A DNA stretch of 64,000 nucleotides from Rhodothermus marinus (GCF_009936275.1 NZ_AP019797.1:2649890-2713889); one strand, 5' to 3'; shown: positions 1 through 9,828, counted from the first letter of the stretch. The notes: generated by a model not told the origin, from the letters alone. Made by a program: numbers and translations.

Positions 1-8
1 CCCTGCGG

Positions 9-1493
9 TTACGATGCCGGCGATTGCATCCGGCAATGCGTCTGAAACTGCTCGTAGACAAACTGCAGAAGCTTTTCAGCTTCTTTCTCGGGAAGGTCTC
101 GGATTTGCGGGCCTCCGATAGCCGGCGCGCCGGCCATATCCACCTGCAGACTGGCCAGTCCCAGCCGGCGCTGAAACAGCGAGCGCGACAGCGAAAAGAC
201 CTGCATTTTCTGATAGGGCAGGCACCAGATGCGGTGCCGGAAAACACCCTGCCGCACGAACAGGTAGGACGCTTCCACCGCGTAGCCATGACGGCGATAC
301 TGCAGCCAGGCCAGCAACGGCGCCCCTGTGGGTAGCCCCAGCAGCAGCCAGCGCACTTCGGGCCAGATCCACCCCAGTCCCAGAAGCACTCCTGCCCCGA
401 TCAGCAGGTAACGCACGGTGGCGCGGCGGATCATGCGCGGCGAGACGCGCTGCCAGCTCGCAGGAAGCGCGATCGGCCACACATGGGCGGCAATTTGCTG
501 GATCTCGGACAGCCGCCCGAAAGGCACCAGCGTCTGTACGCCCTGCGTTTCGCGGTCCAGCCCGATCAGCTGCGCCTCCAGCGCATACCATCCGAAGTGC
601 TGCATGAGCGGATTGGTCCGGATGACCAGGGCCTGAATCCGTCGCCGGGGCAGCGCGCTTTCCGCCACGGTAAACAGACCGCTGCGCCGGTAGAAGCGTT
701 CCCCTTCCTGCCAGAGCTGAAAGCCGTAGAAGCGCACCACATGCACCACGATCCCGGCCACCCAGCCCAGCAGCGCCGCCAGCAGAAGCGTGGCCATGGT
801 GGCCAGCAGCGGCGCCTGCTCGAAGGCCTCCTGCACCCAGTGCAGCCGCCCGCGCACCACCCAGTCGATCAGGTCCTCGGGCGTCAGGTCCAGGTACTCC
901 ATGCCGGAAAACATACCGGCCAGGTACACCAGCGAAAAGTGAAATGCCCCGGAGCGCAGTAGCTGCGCGGGCGTCATGGCAAACAGCAGCGTGCGTGCCG
1001 GTTGCACCGGTTGCTCCGTCACCGGACCGCTCCGAAACGCCCGCACCTGTTCTTTCAGCCGCTGCGCTTCGGCCAGGCTGACGAAAGCGATCTCCCCTTC
1101 GGTTTCGGCGCTCCCGGCCGTCTCGATGCGCACGCGGGCCAGCCCCAGCAACCGCGCCAGCAGCGTCCGCTCGATCTGAATGTTCTGAATGCGATCGATC
1201 GGAATGCTGCGTCGCCGGTGCGTCAGCACGCCGCTTTCGATGAGCAGTTCGCGCGGCGTCAGCGCATAGCGAAAGCGCAGGTAATGTGCCAGAATCAACG
1301 GAAAGGCGAGCAGGCCGTACAGCATCAGGGTGATCAGCGTCCCCTGATCGATCGTCTGGCCCCGAAGCGCCGGCAGCAGCAGAATGAGGAGGGCCGGCAG
1401 ACTCATCAGCAGGCGCACCAGCAACGTCAACGGGTGCAGCCGGCGGAATTGCGGGGCTTTGGAGGATGGTTCGGACGCAGGCGAACGTTCCAT
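9..1493 (-). CDS. YdbT-like bacterial PH-domain membrane protein
   Basis: A 494-residue membrane protein of the YdbT type. Hydrophobic segments lie near residues 20-60, then a bacterial PH (bPH2) unit recognisable by a YALTPRELLIESGVL stretch followed by a run ending IPIDRIQNIQIERTLLARLLG, with two further repeats of this type later (one around RRSGLFTVAESALPRRRIQA and one around VRQGVFRHRIWCLPYQKMQV). Three such repeats are usual in YdbT. The longer open frame upstream is a shadow of the neighbouring gene. The ATG at 1493 overlaps the upstream stop as TGATG, so the pair is translationally coupled. The family often occurs as a YdbS-YdbT pair; its molecular role is not well defined (membrane or envelope association is inferred). 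Confidence 0.85.
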   Translation of the reverse strand: MERSPASEPSSKAPQFRRLHPLTLLVRLLMSLPALLILLLPALRGQTIDQGTLITLMLYGLLAFPLILAHYLRFRYALTPRELLIESGVLTHRRRSIPIDRIQNIQIERTLLARLLGLARVRIETAGSAETEGEIAFVSLAEAQRLKEQVRAFRSGPVTEQPVQPARTLLFAMTPAQLLRSGAFHFSLVYLAGMFSGMEYLDLTPEDLIDWVVRGRLHWVQEAFEQAPLLATMATLLLAALLGWVAGIVVHVVRFYGFQLWQEGERFYRRSGLFTVAESALPRRRIQALVIRTNPLMQHFGWYALEAQLIGLDRETQGVQTLVPFGRLSEIQQIAAHVWPIALPASWQRVSPRMIRRATVRYLLIGAGVLLGLGWIWPEVRWLLLGLPTGAPLLAWLQYRRHGYAVEASYLFVRQGVFRHRIWCLPYQKMQVFSLSRSLFQRRLGLASLQVDMAGAPAIGGPQIRDLPEKEAEKLLQFVYEQFQTHCRMQSPAS

Positions 1494-1960
1494 CAGAGCG
1501 TTTCCTCCAGCGGGTACCGCTTGATCGCATCCCGCAGCGCCTCGGCCTGTTCCTGGCGCAGGCCGGGTAGCACGACGGCGCTGTGCCGGGTACCGGCCGT
1601 GTGCAGCACGATGCGGGCCAGCCCGAATTCGCGCTCGATCAGGTCCTGGGCAATGTCCAGATGCTGCACGCGCCGCAGCGGCACGATCGTGCGCACGCGC
1701 ACCAGCACCCCCCGCTCCAGCACCAGTTCTTCGGGACCCAGCGCGTAGCGCCAGTAGCGATAGCGCAGCCGGGGCAACCACCAGCTCATCACACCGCCCC
1801 CGACCAGCACCAGCCCCAGCAGAGAACCCGGGGGCAACCACCGATCCGGCGCAAACAGATGGGTTACTTCATAGAAAACGACGGGAATCAGCACCAGCAG
1901 CGTCCAGAGCAGCAGCTTGATGCGCCAGACGGTACGAATGGCCGGATCCAGCGATTCCAT
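1493..1960 (-). CDS. YdbS-like bacterial PH-domain membrane protein
   Basis: A 155-residue protein with two predicted membrane helices (about residues 12-32 and 45-62) followed by one bPH2 unit, seen as YALGPEELVLERGVLVRV and then VPLRRVQHLDIAQDLIEREF. This is the single-domain partner of the three-domain protein that follows it, with stop and start overlapping as TGATG. It is preceded at short distance by a secreted-protein gene on the same strand. Function beyond a membrane-anchored PH domain is unknown. Confidence 0.85.
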   Translation of the reverse strand: MESLDPAIRTVWRIKLLLWTLLVLIPVVFYEVTHLFAPDRWLPPGSLLGLVLVGGGVMSWWLPRLRYRYWRYALGPEELVLERGVLVRVRTIVPLRRVQHLDIAQDLIEREFGLARIVLHTAGTRHSAVVLPGLRQEQAEALRDAIKRYPLEETL

Positions 1961-2026
1961 GGGACAAAGGCCGGGTTCCTGCAGCAGTGCTGCTGGTATT
2001 CGCCAGAGAAGAAGGAGGTTTCCGCT

Positions 2027-2461
2027 TTACGAACCCGGCGCGAGGTGGCGTGCCCGATAGAGGCCGTCCGGCACGTAACGGTTGATGGAGATCCAGTAGG
2101 CGCGATCGGTTGCCAGGATGAGTTGCAGCGGCAACAACGGCGTGCCGGGGCGCCAGCGCATGAGCCGCAGGCTGTCGCCCACGGCATAACCGTCTTTTTC
2201 CGGCGTCATGGGATCGTCGGCCCAGAGCGTCAGCGCCGTGCTGTGCCCCTCCCAGCGGATCTGTCCGGCACATCGCCCCTCGGGTGTGAAGGCCAGCAAC
2301 AGATCGCCCGGCCGGAGATCAAGTCCCTGCAACGCATCGGCCGGCAGCAGGAGCGTGGCGTTGCGGCCGGTCCGAAAGGCACAGGTCGGCTGCGCATGGG
2401 CGCCGGTCGCCACCAGCAGACCGCACGCCAGCAGCCCGATGCAACGACACCTGACGGTCAT
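2027..2461 (-). CDS. Secreted protein of unknown function
   Basis: A 144-residue protein with a classical signal peptide (hydrophobic CIGLLACGLLVATGAHAQ, cleavage likely after AHA). The mature part is short, beta-rich in appearance and contains two Cys residues (CAF near the new N-terminus and GRCAGQ), which could form a disulfide. I do not recognise a family. It starts 3 bases after the stop of the PAS-like gene and is probably cotranscribed with it and with the PH-domain pair downstream. Confidence 0.7.
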   Translation of the reverse strand: MTVRCRCIGLLACGLLVATGAHAQPTCAFRTGRNATLLLPADALQGLDLRPGDLLLAFTPEGRCAGQIRWEGHSTALTLWADDPMTPEKDGYAVGDSLRLMRWRPGTPLLPLQLILATDRAYWISINRYVPDGLYRARHLAPGS

Positions 2462-2464
2462 AGC

Positions 2465-2821
2465 TCAGCCGGCCGCTTCTAACGGATTCAGCCACAGGCG
2501 GATGAACCCGTCATGCTGCCGCATGGCCATCATCTGCGCCCAGCGCCACGTGCCCGTCCCGGTGCGCACACGCACCCGCCAGACACGCGGTCCCGCTACC
2601 CCATCCTGCACGCACTGCACATAATGCAGCGCCAGCTCCAGATCATGACGATGCACCAGTCCCCACCAGGGATGCCCCAGCAGTCGATGCCGTCCCGGCC
2701 CCAGCCAGCTGCTGTGGCCGGGGCTCACCGAGCGAATGATTCCCTCACGGTCCACCACAAGGGAGACGGGCTCCGCCCGTACCGAAGGAATTGGACGAAC
2801 TTCCAGAAAGGCCGGCTGCAT
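2465..2821 (-). CDS. PAS-like sensory domain protein
   Basis: A 118-residue protein that looks like a single PAS (fold-3 type) domain: a central SLVVDREGIIRSVSPGHSSW stretch, then GHPWWGLVHRHDLELAL and a C-terminal strand pair WRVRVRTGTGTWRW. I chose the ATG at 2821 because GGAGGAAGT sits directly upstream of it; the reading frame stays open to 2947, but the extra N-terminus has no ribosome site and looks non-coding. No output domain is attached. It may act as a stand-alone sensor; the partner is unknown. Confidence 0.65.
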   Translation of the reverse strand: MQPAFLEVRPIPSVRAEPVSLVVDREGIIRSVSPGHSSWLGPGRHRLLGHPWWGLVHRHDLELALHYVQCVQDGVAGPRVWRVRVRTGTGTWRWAQMMAMRQHDGFIRLWLNPLEAAG

Positions 2822-3044
2822 ACTTCCTCCGTTGATTTGGAAACCTGACTGTACGTAACATACCGCAGTGCTTCCGTCCGTGTTACTTCCGAAACGCTCC
2901 GGGCGGCTTAAAGAAAAACCCCCTTCTCGGAGTAACTTCCGGCGCATTCATATAGGTAGAAAAGGCGCAATCCCTTCGCCGGGCTTAACTCGGCGCGGTT
3001 TCGGTCGATCCCCCTGTTAGACGAACCCGCAACCATGCCTTGCT

Positions 3045-3248
3045 ATGAAACAGGTGCCCGGTCGTCCCATGTCGTTTACCTTCGACCACGAAGCCGTTGC
3101 CGAACTGCCGCCGGTGCTTCAGCGCTATGTGCTGGCGCTGTACCACCGGGTCTGGACGGCCTACCGGAAGGCGGGCTGTCCTTTCGGAGAGACGGATGCG
3201 GCCATGCTGCTCTGGTTCGAGTTTCGAAGCTACGCTACGACAAACTGA
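3045..3248 (+). CDS. Small hypothetical protein
   Basis: A 67-residue open frame with a helical, acidic/aromatic composition (for example VLQRYVLALYHRVWTAYRKA). It lies in the otherwise gene-free stretch between the divergent PAS-like gene and the DUF4342 gene. No strong Shine-Dalgarno is visible; an alternative start is the ATG at 3069. I do not recognise a family; it could be a short real gene of this lineage. Confidence 0.4.
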   Translation: MKQVPGRPMSFTFDHEAVAELPPVLQRYVLALYHRVWTAYRKAGCPFGETDAAMLLWFEFRSYATTN

Positions 3249-3346
3249 GGCGTTGCAAATCTTTCCCGTCTACGCTGCAACCGGAGGCGCCCCCTGTCGT
3301 AAGGATCGACGAACGCAACCCATTTCGTCGATCTCAGGGAGGAGCC

Positions 3347-3676
3347 ATGGCCGAGCCCAGACAGCATTTTGAGACGTTCAAGGTCAAGGGCGGACAGTTG
3401 CTGGATCGCATCCGCGAAATCATCGAGGAAGGAAATGCCCGGCGCGTCATTCTGAAAAAGGACGATCGCGTCCTGCTGGAATTTCCGCTCTCGGTGGGAG
3501 TCGGCGGTGCGGCGGCCGCCGTCTTGTTTGCGCCGACGCTGGCCGCGGTCGGCGCCATTGCCGCCCTGGTCAGCGACGTGGACGTGATCATCGAGCGGCG
3601 TCCCCCACCGCCGCAGGAGCTGCCTCCCGCCGAGCAAACTTCCGGGGAAAACACGGCGCAATCGCCCGGCAACTGA
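3347..3676 (+). CDS. DUF4342 domain-containing protein
   Basis: A 109-residue protein of the DUF4342 type. An N-terminal helical/strand unit (KVKGGQLLDRIREIIEEGN, then ARRVILKKDDRVLLEFPLSV) is followed by a Gly/Ala-rich hydrophobic segment (about residues 48-78, a possible membrane helix) and a Pro-rich acidic tail. The start is fixed by AGGGAGGAGCC immediately before the ATG. An intrinsic terminator follows directly. DUF4342 proteins are small and uncharacterised, sometimes fused to UBA-like modules. Confidence 0.8.
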   Translation: MAEPRQHFETFKVKGGQLLDRIREIIEEGNARRVILKKDDRVLLEFPLSVGVGGAAAAVLFAPTLAAVGAIAALVSDVDVIIERRPPPPQELPPAEQTSGENTAQSPGN

Positions 3677-3681
3677 AAGGC

Positions 3682-3720
3682 AAAAGGCGCCCCGGCCAGC
3701 CGGTAACCGGGGCGCCTTTT
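3682..3720. terminator. Bidirectional intrinsic terminator
   Basis: Perfect 14-bp inverted repeat (AAAAGGCGCCCCGG, loop 3696-3706, CCGGGGCGCCTTTT) with a T run on each strand. It lies between the plus-strand DUF4342 gene and the minus-strand outer-membrane gene, and can serve both. Confidence 0.9.
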
Positions 3721-3739
3721 TTCTCCCCCGCAGCGCCGC

Positions 3740-4429
3740 TCAGAGGCTGAAGCCGAACACCAGATAGGAGCGCTCCACGCGTGGATTCGGATTCAGGATG
3801 TACCGCACGAAAACCGGCAATCCGAACGACTCGGTGATCTGGATGGTACGCGAGGCCGAGAGGCCCAGATTGACCAGCGACACGCCGCCCGTGTTGTAGA
3901 ATCCGCTCTCGCCGGCCACCACACCTACGGTCAGCCCCATCTCCACCCCGTTGACCACAAACGGAAACTGCCCTTCCAGGTAGATCGAGTTGTCCGGATC
4001 GTTATAGGCAAAAAAGCCAGCAAACAGCGTAAACGGCGCAGTTTCCGGCCCACTGATCTGGAGAAACGGCTCCAGGTAATGCGCGCCTTCCCCGTTGTCA
4101 TCGAAATCAAAGAACTTGGGTCCTCCCGGCGCCGGGAAGTAATAGTCCGTTACGCCGATCGAAACGGCCCCGAAGCTCAGGCTCAGGTAAAGGTCGTGCT
4201 CGTTGGCACCGGCGCCCGGGGCCGAGATCGCGTAGGAGGCCCACGTACCCACCGTCAGCGCGCCCACCGAAAGGCTCAGTCCCGGCTGCACGCTCATCGA
4301 CTCACCGAAGTCCGTGCCGCGCCAGATGTACCGGCTGACCACGTCGGCGCCCAGTTGAACCTCCTGGGCCCGGACCATGGTGGCCAGCAAAAGGGTTCCA
4401 AGCAACAGGCTGTGGCGGAGATGCTTCAT
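3740..4429 (-). CDS. Outer-membrane beta-barrel protein
   Basis: A 229-residue secreted barrel protein. The signal peptide is HSLLLGTLLLATMVRAQ, followed by VQLGADVVSRYIWRGTDFGE, a strand pattern typical of small porin-like barrels (TorF/Gcw_chp-type), alternating amphipathic strands, and a C-terminal aromatic/hydrophobic strand ending YLVFGFSL, as expected for BAM-inserted barrels. The start at 4429 places the signal peptide correctly; the frame extends 10 codons further upstream. It is divergent from the dehydratase gene and shares an AT-rich intergenic region. Ligand unknown. Confidence 0.75.
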   Translation of the reverse strand: MKHLRHSLLLGTLLLATMVRAQEVQLGADVVSRYIWRGTDFGESMSVQPGLSLSVGALTVGTWASYAISAPGAGANEHDLYLSLSFGAVSIGVTDYYFPAPGGPKFFDFDDNGEGAHYLEPFLQISGPETAPFTLFAGFFAYNDPDNSIYLEGQFPFVVNGVEMGLTVGVVAGESGFYNTGGVSLVNLGLSASRTIQITESFGLPVFVRYILNPNPRVERSYLVFGFSL

Positions 4430-4515
4430 GGCGTTTTCTGTTTTAATTAGCCGCTGCAATCACGATTCCAATTTTATTAAATTAAAAACTTGTTATCAAC
4501 ATACTTTTTTAGACA

Positions 4516-4525
4516 AAAGCGCTTT
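4516..4525. promoter_or_regulatory. Perfect 10-bp palindrome AAAGCGCTTT, candidate operator
   Basis: Palindrome AAAGCGCTTT about 15-25 bases upstream of the dehydratase ATG, inside the AT-rich divergent intergenic region. The same core AAGCGCTT occurs in the gaps upstream of the glutamate dehydrogenase gene (13331-13338) and the peroxiredoxin gene (28514-28521). The link to a regulator is inference. Confidence 0.3.
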
Positions 4526-4540
4526 CTAACATAAATCTTT

Positions 4541-5539
4541 ATGATAACCCTGCTACCCACCTATGCCGATGTCGAGGCGGCGGCCCGGCGCCTGGAAGGT
4601 GTCGCCCACCGCACGCCGGTCATGCGCAGCCGCACGCTCGATCGCCTGACAGGAGCCACGCTGTTTTTCAAGTGCGAGCATTTTCAGCGCGCCGGCTCTT
4701 TCAAATTCCGCGGTGCCTACAATGCATTGGCCACGCTTCCGGAGGCCGAACGCCGTCGGGGTGTGCTCACCTACTCCTCGGGCAACCACGCCCAGGCGCT
4801 GGCGCTGGCCGGACGCCTGCTCGGTGTGCGGGTGACGGTGGTCATGCCGCAGAATGCCCCGGAAGTCAAGCGGGCGGCCACGGCCGGCTACGGCGCCGAG
4901 ATTGTGCTGTACGATCCGGAGCAGATCACGCGTGAAGAACTGGGGCGGCGACTGGCTGCCGAACGCGGGCTGACGATCATTCCGCCCTACGACCATCCGC
5001 AGATCGTGGCCGGACAGGGCACGGCGGCCCGGGAGCTGCTGGAAGAAGTAAAGTCGCTCGACGTGCTGCTGGTGCCCTGTGGGGGCGGCGGTCTGCTTTC
5101 GGGCTCGGCGCTCAGCGTTCGGGCGCTGGCGCCCCGGTGCCGCGTGATCGGCGTCGAGCCCGAGCGGGCCGACGATGCCACGCGCTCGTTCCGCACCGGC
5201 CGCCTGCACCGCGTGCACAACCCGGACACCATCGCCGACGGCGCCCGCACACCCTCGCTGGGTGAGGTCACCTTCCCGCTGGTGCGGCAATATGTGGACG
5301 ACATGGTGACCGTCTCGGAAACGGCCATCCTGCAGGCCATGTACGTGCTCTGGGAGCGGCTCAAGCTGGTGGTCGAGCCCACCGGAGCGCTGCCGCTGGC
5401 CGCCCTGCTCGAAAACCGGGTGGCCGTCGCGGGTCGGCGGGTCGGACTGATCCTCAGCGGCGGCAACGTCGATCTGCGCCGCGCCGCCACGCTCTTTGCC
5501 GAACTGCACCAGTTGCCCGAATTGCCCCCCAGCGTATGA
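4541..5539 (+). CDS. Threonine dehydratase / serine racemase-type PLP enzyme
   Basis: A 332-residue fold-type II PLP enzyme. Seen directly: the Schiff-base lysine in SFKFRGA (Lys55), the substrate-binding loop SSGNHAQA (about 79-86) and the phosphate-binding GGGGL loop (about 181-185). No C-terminal ACT domain is present, so it is the short catabolic or racemase-like form rather than the allosteric biosynthetic IlvA. It would deaminate L-threonine or L-serine to 2-oxoacids, or racemise serine; sequence alone does not settle which. Its stop overlaps the next gene's start (ATGA). A palindrome lies just upstream of its start. Confidence 0.88.
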   Translation: MITLLPTYADVEAAARRLEGVAHRTPVMRSRTLDRLTGATLFFKCEHFQRAGSFKFRGAYNALATLPEAERRRGVLTYSSGNHAQALALAGRLLGVRVTVVMPQNAPEVKRAATAGYGAEIVLYDPEQITREELGRRLAAERGLTIIPPYDHPQIVAGQGTAARELLEEVKSLDVLLVPCGGGGLLSGSALSVRALAPRCRVIGVEPERADDATRSFRTGRLHRVHNPDTIADGARTPSLGEVTFPLVRQYVDDMVTVSETAILQAMYVLWERLKLVVEPTGALPLAALLENRVAVAGRRVGLILSGGNVDLRRAATLFAELHQLPELPPSV

Positions 5540-6330
5540 CCGTCGATCGCCAGATGCTGGACGCATTGGTTGCGCACTACGAGCAGCCGGACTTCATCGC
5601 CACCGATCCGATCGCCATTCCGCACGCCTTTGACGACGCGCGCGATCAGGAGGTGATCGGGCTGTACGCCGCGTTGCTGGCCTGGGGGCGTCGGTCGATC
5701 ATCCTGCAAAAGCTGGAAGAACTGTGCGCGCGCATGGACTACCGGCCCTACCGCTTCGTGCGTTTTTTCGACCCCGAGCGCGATGCGGAGCGGCTGCGCA
5801 CGTTTCGACATCGCACCTTTCAGCCGGAAGATGCCCTGTGGCTGACGCGCAACCTGCAGGCCCTGCTGACCCGCTACGACACGATCGAACACTTCGTGGC
5901 CGCGCACCTGCCGGCCGACGCACCCGACATCGGTCCGGCCATCGAGGCGTTGAGCCGGGCGCTCTGCGGGCTGCCGGGCACTCCCCCCCGCCTGCGCAAG
6001 CACCTGCCCTGCCCTTCCACGGGTAGCGCCTGCAAACGGCTGGCGCTTTACTTTCGCTGGATGGTGCGGCCCGGGCCGGTCGATCTGGGGCTGTGGCGCG
6101 CGGTACGTCCGGCACAACTGGTGCTGCCGTTGGACGTGCACGTCGGACGCCAGGCGCGGGCCTGGGGACTGCTCCGGCGTAAAACCAACGACTGGAAAGC
6201 GGTGCAGGAGCTGACGGCCGTCTGTCGCCGCTTCTGTCCGGACGATCCGGTGCGCTACGACTTCGCGCTGTTCGGCGCGGCGCTGTTGAGTGCTTCCCCA
6301 GAGGCCAGCTCCTTGCCGACGGCCCGGTAG
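5536..6330 (+). CDS. TIGR02757 family (DUF2400) protein
   Basis: A 264-residue protein matching the TIGR02757/DUF2400 pattern: an N-terminal DPIAIPHAFDDARDQEVIGL stretch, a RYDTIEHF element, KRLALYFRWMVRP, and a C-terminal LPLDVHVGRQARAWGLL. The family is common in Bacteroidota and Chlorobi. It resembles helix-hairpin-helix nucleic-acid enzymes in the VHVGRQAR region but has no established function. It overlaps the upstream dehydratase by 4 bases (ATGA), implying cotranscription. Its last 76 bases overlap the convergent flavin reductase gene. Confidence 0.82.
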   Translation: MTVDRQMLDALVAHYEQPDFIATDPIAIPHAFDDARDQEVIGLYAALLAWGRRSIILQKLEELCARMDYRPYRFVRFFDPERDAERLRTFRHRTFQPEDALWLTRNLQALLTRYDTIEHFVAAHLPADAPDIGPAIEALSRALCGLPGTPPRLRKHLPCPSTGSACKRLALYFRWMVRPGPVDLGLWRAVRPAQLVLPLDVHVGRQARAWGLLRRKTNDWKAVQELTAVCRRFCPDDPVRYDFALFGAALLSASPEASSLPTAR

Positions 6331-6808
6331 GCCCGGTTGTAGTAAAGCAGCGGGGGGCCATCGGTAAGCGTCTCAATTTCGATAACCTCACCGACAAAAA
6401 TCGTGTGGTCGCCGGCCTCCAGCGTACGGTACGGGCGGCAATGCAGCACGGCCAGCACGCCTTCCAGCACCGGAGTGCCCTCGGGGTGCAACCGGTAAGC
6501 CAGCCCTTCGAACTGCTCCGCACCGCTCAGACCGGGCTCGGCAAAGCGCTGGCCGAGCGCCACCTGCTCGGTCCCCAGAATGTGCACGGCAAAATGACGG
6601 GCTTCAAGCAACAGGGGGTGCATACGTGCCTGCCGCGCCACATTGAACGAAATGAGTGGCGGATTCAGCGAAACGCTGGTAAACGAGCCGATCGTAATGC
6701 CCCGCATTTCACCGCGAGCGGCCGCCGTGACCACGGTCACGGGCGACGGCACCCGCCGCATCACCTGTCGCAGGGCTTCTCCGAGAGCTGGTGCGGTCAC
6801 GTGAGGCA

Positions 6809-6809
<1 letters not shown>
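6255..6809 (-). CDS. Flavin reductase domain protein (FMN-binding split barrel)
   Basis: A 184-residue protein of the flavin reductase-like family. It has the usual N-terminal RRVPSPVTVVTAAA strand, MRGITIGSFTSVSLNPPLIS (flavin-contact region), HILGTEQ and the C-terminal AGDHTIFVGEVIEIE. It would reduce FMN/FAD with NAD(P)H or bind flavin for a partner oxygenase. The ATG at 6809 overlaps the dnaJ stop as TGATG, so it is the last gene of the hrcA-grpE-dnaJ operon. Its 3' end overlaps the convergent TIGR02757 gene by 76 bases. Confidence 0.85.
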
Positions 6810-7969
<1,160 letters not shown>

Positions 7970-7983
7970 TCAGGGCCTTCCGT

Positions 7984-8598
7984 TCAGGCCTGGCTGTTTC
8001 CGTCGGGCGGAGCCGCCACAACAACCCGGCTGTGCCGGAGCACGCGTTCGCCCATCCGGTAGCCTTTCTGCACTTCCTGCAAGACCGTACCGGGCGTCAC
8101 GCCCTCCGGTGCCGGCTGCTGCATCATGGCTTCGTGCAGCGCAGGATCGAAGGGCTGACCCACCGCTTCGATGGGCTCCACCCCCAGGCGGGCCAGCTCG
8201 GTGAGAAATTTCTGATGGACCAGTTCGACGCCTTCACGCAGCTTGTGATAGGCAGCGCCCGGATCCTGCGCCTCGGCCTGGCGCGCCGCCTCCAGCGAGC
8301 GCTCCAGATCGTCCAGTACCTCCAGCAGCGGGCGAATCGCCAGCGCTTTGCCCATTTCCAGCAGTTGCCGCTTTTCCTGCTCGACGCGCCGGCGATAGTT
8401 CTGCAATTCGGCCGCCGTGCGCAGGAACTTGTCCTGCACCTGCGCCAGTTCGGCCTCCAGTTGTTCAATACGGGCTACCAGATCGTTTTCCTCCTCGGCC
8501 GGCGTCTCCGAAGCGGTAGCTTCCGCTTCGGGCGTCGGCACGTTTTCCGTTTCGTTTACCTGTTCCGCGTTCGGTGTGGTTTTCATTTCCTCCGCCAT
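7984..8598 (-). CDS. grpE: Nucleotide exchange factor GrpE
   Basis: A 204-residue GrpE. An acidic, low-complexity N-terminus (residues 1-38) precedes a long coiled coil (RIEQLEAELAQVQDKFLRTA) and the head domain with LLEVLDDLERSLEAA and the conserved VGQPFDPALHEAMMQQP. It exchanges ADP for ATP on DnaK and acts as a thermosensor through the long helix. It lies between hrcA and dnaJ with short gaps, consistent with one heat-shock operon. Confidence 0.96.
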   Translation of the reverse strand: MAEEMKTTPNAEQVNETENVPTPEAEATASETPAEEENDLVARIEQLEAELAQVQDKFLRTAAELQNYRRRVEQEKRQLLEMGKALAIRPLLEVLDDLERSLEAARQAEAQDPGAAYHKLREGVELVHQKFLTELARLGVEPIEAVGQPFDPALHEAMMQQPAPEGVTPGTVLQEVQKGYRMGERVLRHSRVVVAAPPDGNSQA

Positions 8599-8631
8599 GG
8601 TCGTCGTCGCTTCGTTTCGCTCCCCACGGAT

Positions 8632-9765
8632 TCAGTTCACGGTTTCATCGATCGGACGGCTGAGGAGCCGGGCCATCTCCTGCACCAGCGCCAGCACGCG
8701 CCGGTAGTCCATACGGGTAGGCCCGATCACTCCGATGGTTCCCACAGCATCGCCCAGGCGATAGCGTGCCGTGACGATCGAGAATCTTTCCACCTTTTCG
8801 TCCTGATTTTCACGTCCGATCGACACCTGGGCGCGGCCTACTTCAACGTCATCGGAAGTGTCGGTTCCCTCCAGCAGCCGTACCAGTTCCTCCTCGTCTT
8901 CCAGCAGCAGAAAGAGGTTGCGGAGCTCTTCCGGCCGCTGAAATTCCGGCTGGCCCATAATGTACTGGGTGCCGCCGAAGCGTACGCGTCCTTCACTGGG
9001 TTCGCTGAAAAGCGTAGGCGCTTCGTCCAGTACCAGCTGTACCAGCCCGGTCCGATCTTCCAGATCACGCAGACGCTGATGGCAACTCTGTCGGATCGCG
9101 GCCAGCGTGAGGCCGGCCAGGCGTTCATTCAGGAGGGCCACCACCAGCTCCAGATCACGCCGGCTCAGCTCCGAAGTCAGTTCCACGAGGATCGTACGCA
9201 CCAGGCCGCCCCGCACGCTGAGCACAAACATGGCCCGGGTGGACGAAAGCGGCACCACTTCGAGCCGCTCCAGCACGCCGGTCGAGAGCCGGGGCGTCAG
9301 CACCACGCCCAGCAGCCGGGAAAGCTGGCCGAGCAGGCGCGTGCTCTCCCGCCACAGCTCCTCCGGATCGTTGCCGATCTCCCGCACCTTCTGCTGAAGC
9401 AACCGGCGTTCGTCCGGAGCCAGCTCGGGTACGTCCATCAACGCATCGACGAAGGTCCGGTAGCCCAGGTCCGTGGGCACCCGACCGGCCGACGTGTAGG
9501 GATGGTCCAGGTAGCCCATCTCCTCCAGATCGCTCATCGTGTTGCGAATGGAGGCCGGGCTCAGGCCGATCGGATACCGCCGGGCCAGAAAGTGCGAGCC
9601 CACCGGACCGGCCGTGTCGATAAAGCTCTCGACCACCAGCCGGAGAATCTGCCGCTCCCGCTCGTTCAGCGGCGCGGCCGGATTATCCTTCCGCACCACC
9701 CGATAAGGTGGCTTCCGCCGCCGCACCTGTCCAAGCCGCACCGATCCTCGCATGTTGTTTTCCAC
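8632..9765 (-). CDS. hrcA: Heat-inducible transcription repressor HrcA
   Basis: A 377-residue HrcA with an N-terminal winged helix (RERQILRLVVESFIDTAGPV, LSPASIRNTMSDLEEMGYLD) followed by a GAF-like core and a C-terminal IGVIGPTRMDYRRVLALVQE. The first ATG (9765) gives an N-terminal extension; an ATG four codons in is also possible. First gene of hrcA-grpE-dnaJ. No canonical CIRCE (TTAGCACTC-N9-GAGTGCTAA) is present upstream; instead a perfect 9-bp inverted repeat lies at 9805-9828. Confidence 0.95.
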   Translation of the reverse strand: MENNMRGSVRLGQVRRRKPPYRVVRKDNPAAPLNERERQILRLVVESFIDTAGPVGSHFLARRYPIGLSPASIRNTMSDLEEMGYLDHPYTSAGRVPTDLGYRTFVDALMDVPELAPDERRLLQQKVREIGNDPEELWRESTRLLGQLSRLLGVVLTPRLSTGVLERLEVVPLSSTRAMFVLSVRGGLVRTILVELTSELSRRDLELVVALLNERLAGLTLAAIRQSCHQRLRDLEDRTGLVQLVLDEAPTLFSEPSEGRVRFGGTQYIMGQPEFQRPEELRNLFLLLEDEEELVRLLEGTDTSDDVEVGRAQVSIGRENQDEKVERFSIVTARYRLGDAVGTIGVIGPTRMDYRRVLALVQEMARLLSRPIDETVN

Positions 9766-9804
9766 GGAAGTTGACCGCTATCCGACGTAAATGGCCGTAA
9801 TTCC

Positions 9805-9828
9805 AACCGCCTTGCCACAAAGGCGGTT
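9805..9828. promoter_or_regulatory. Perfect 9-bp inverted repeat in the hrcA/sppA divergent region
   Basis: AACCGCCTT-N6-AAGGCGGTT, about 40-63 bases upstream of the hrcA start and in the position where a CIRCE operator is usually found. It could be an operator for HrcA or another regulator, or a small RNA hairpin. Assigned by position and symmetry only. Confidence 0.4.

Noticed and set aside
1494-1841. N-terminal extension of the YdbT-like frame
   Set aside because: The extra residues are Ala/Gly/Arg-rich and lie over the YdbS-like gene; the TGATG junction gives the real start at 1493.
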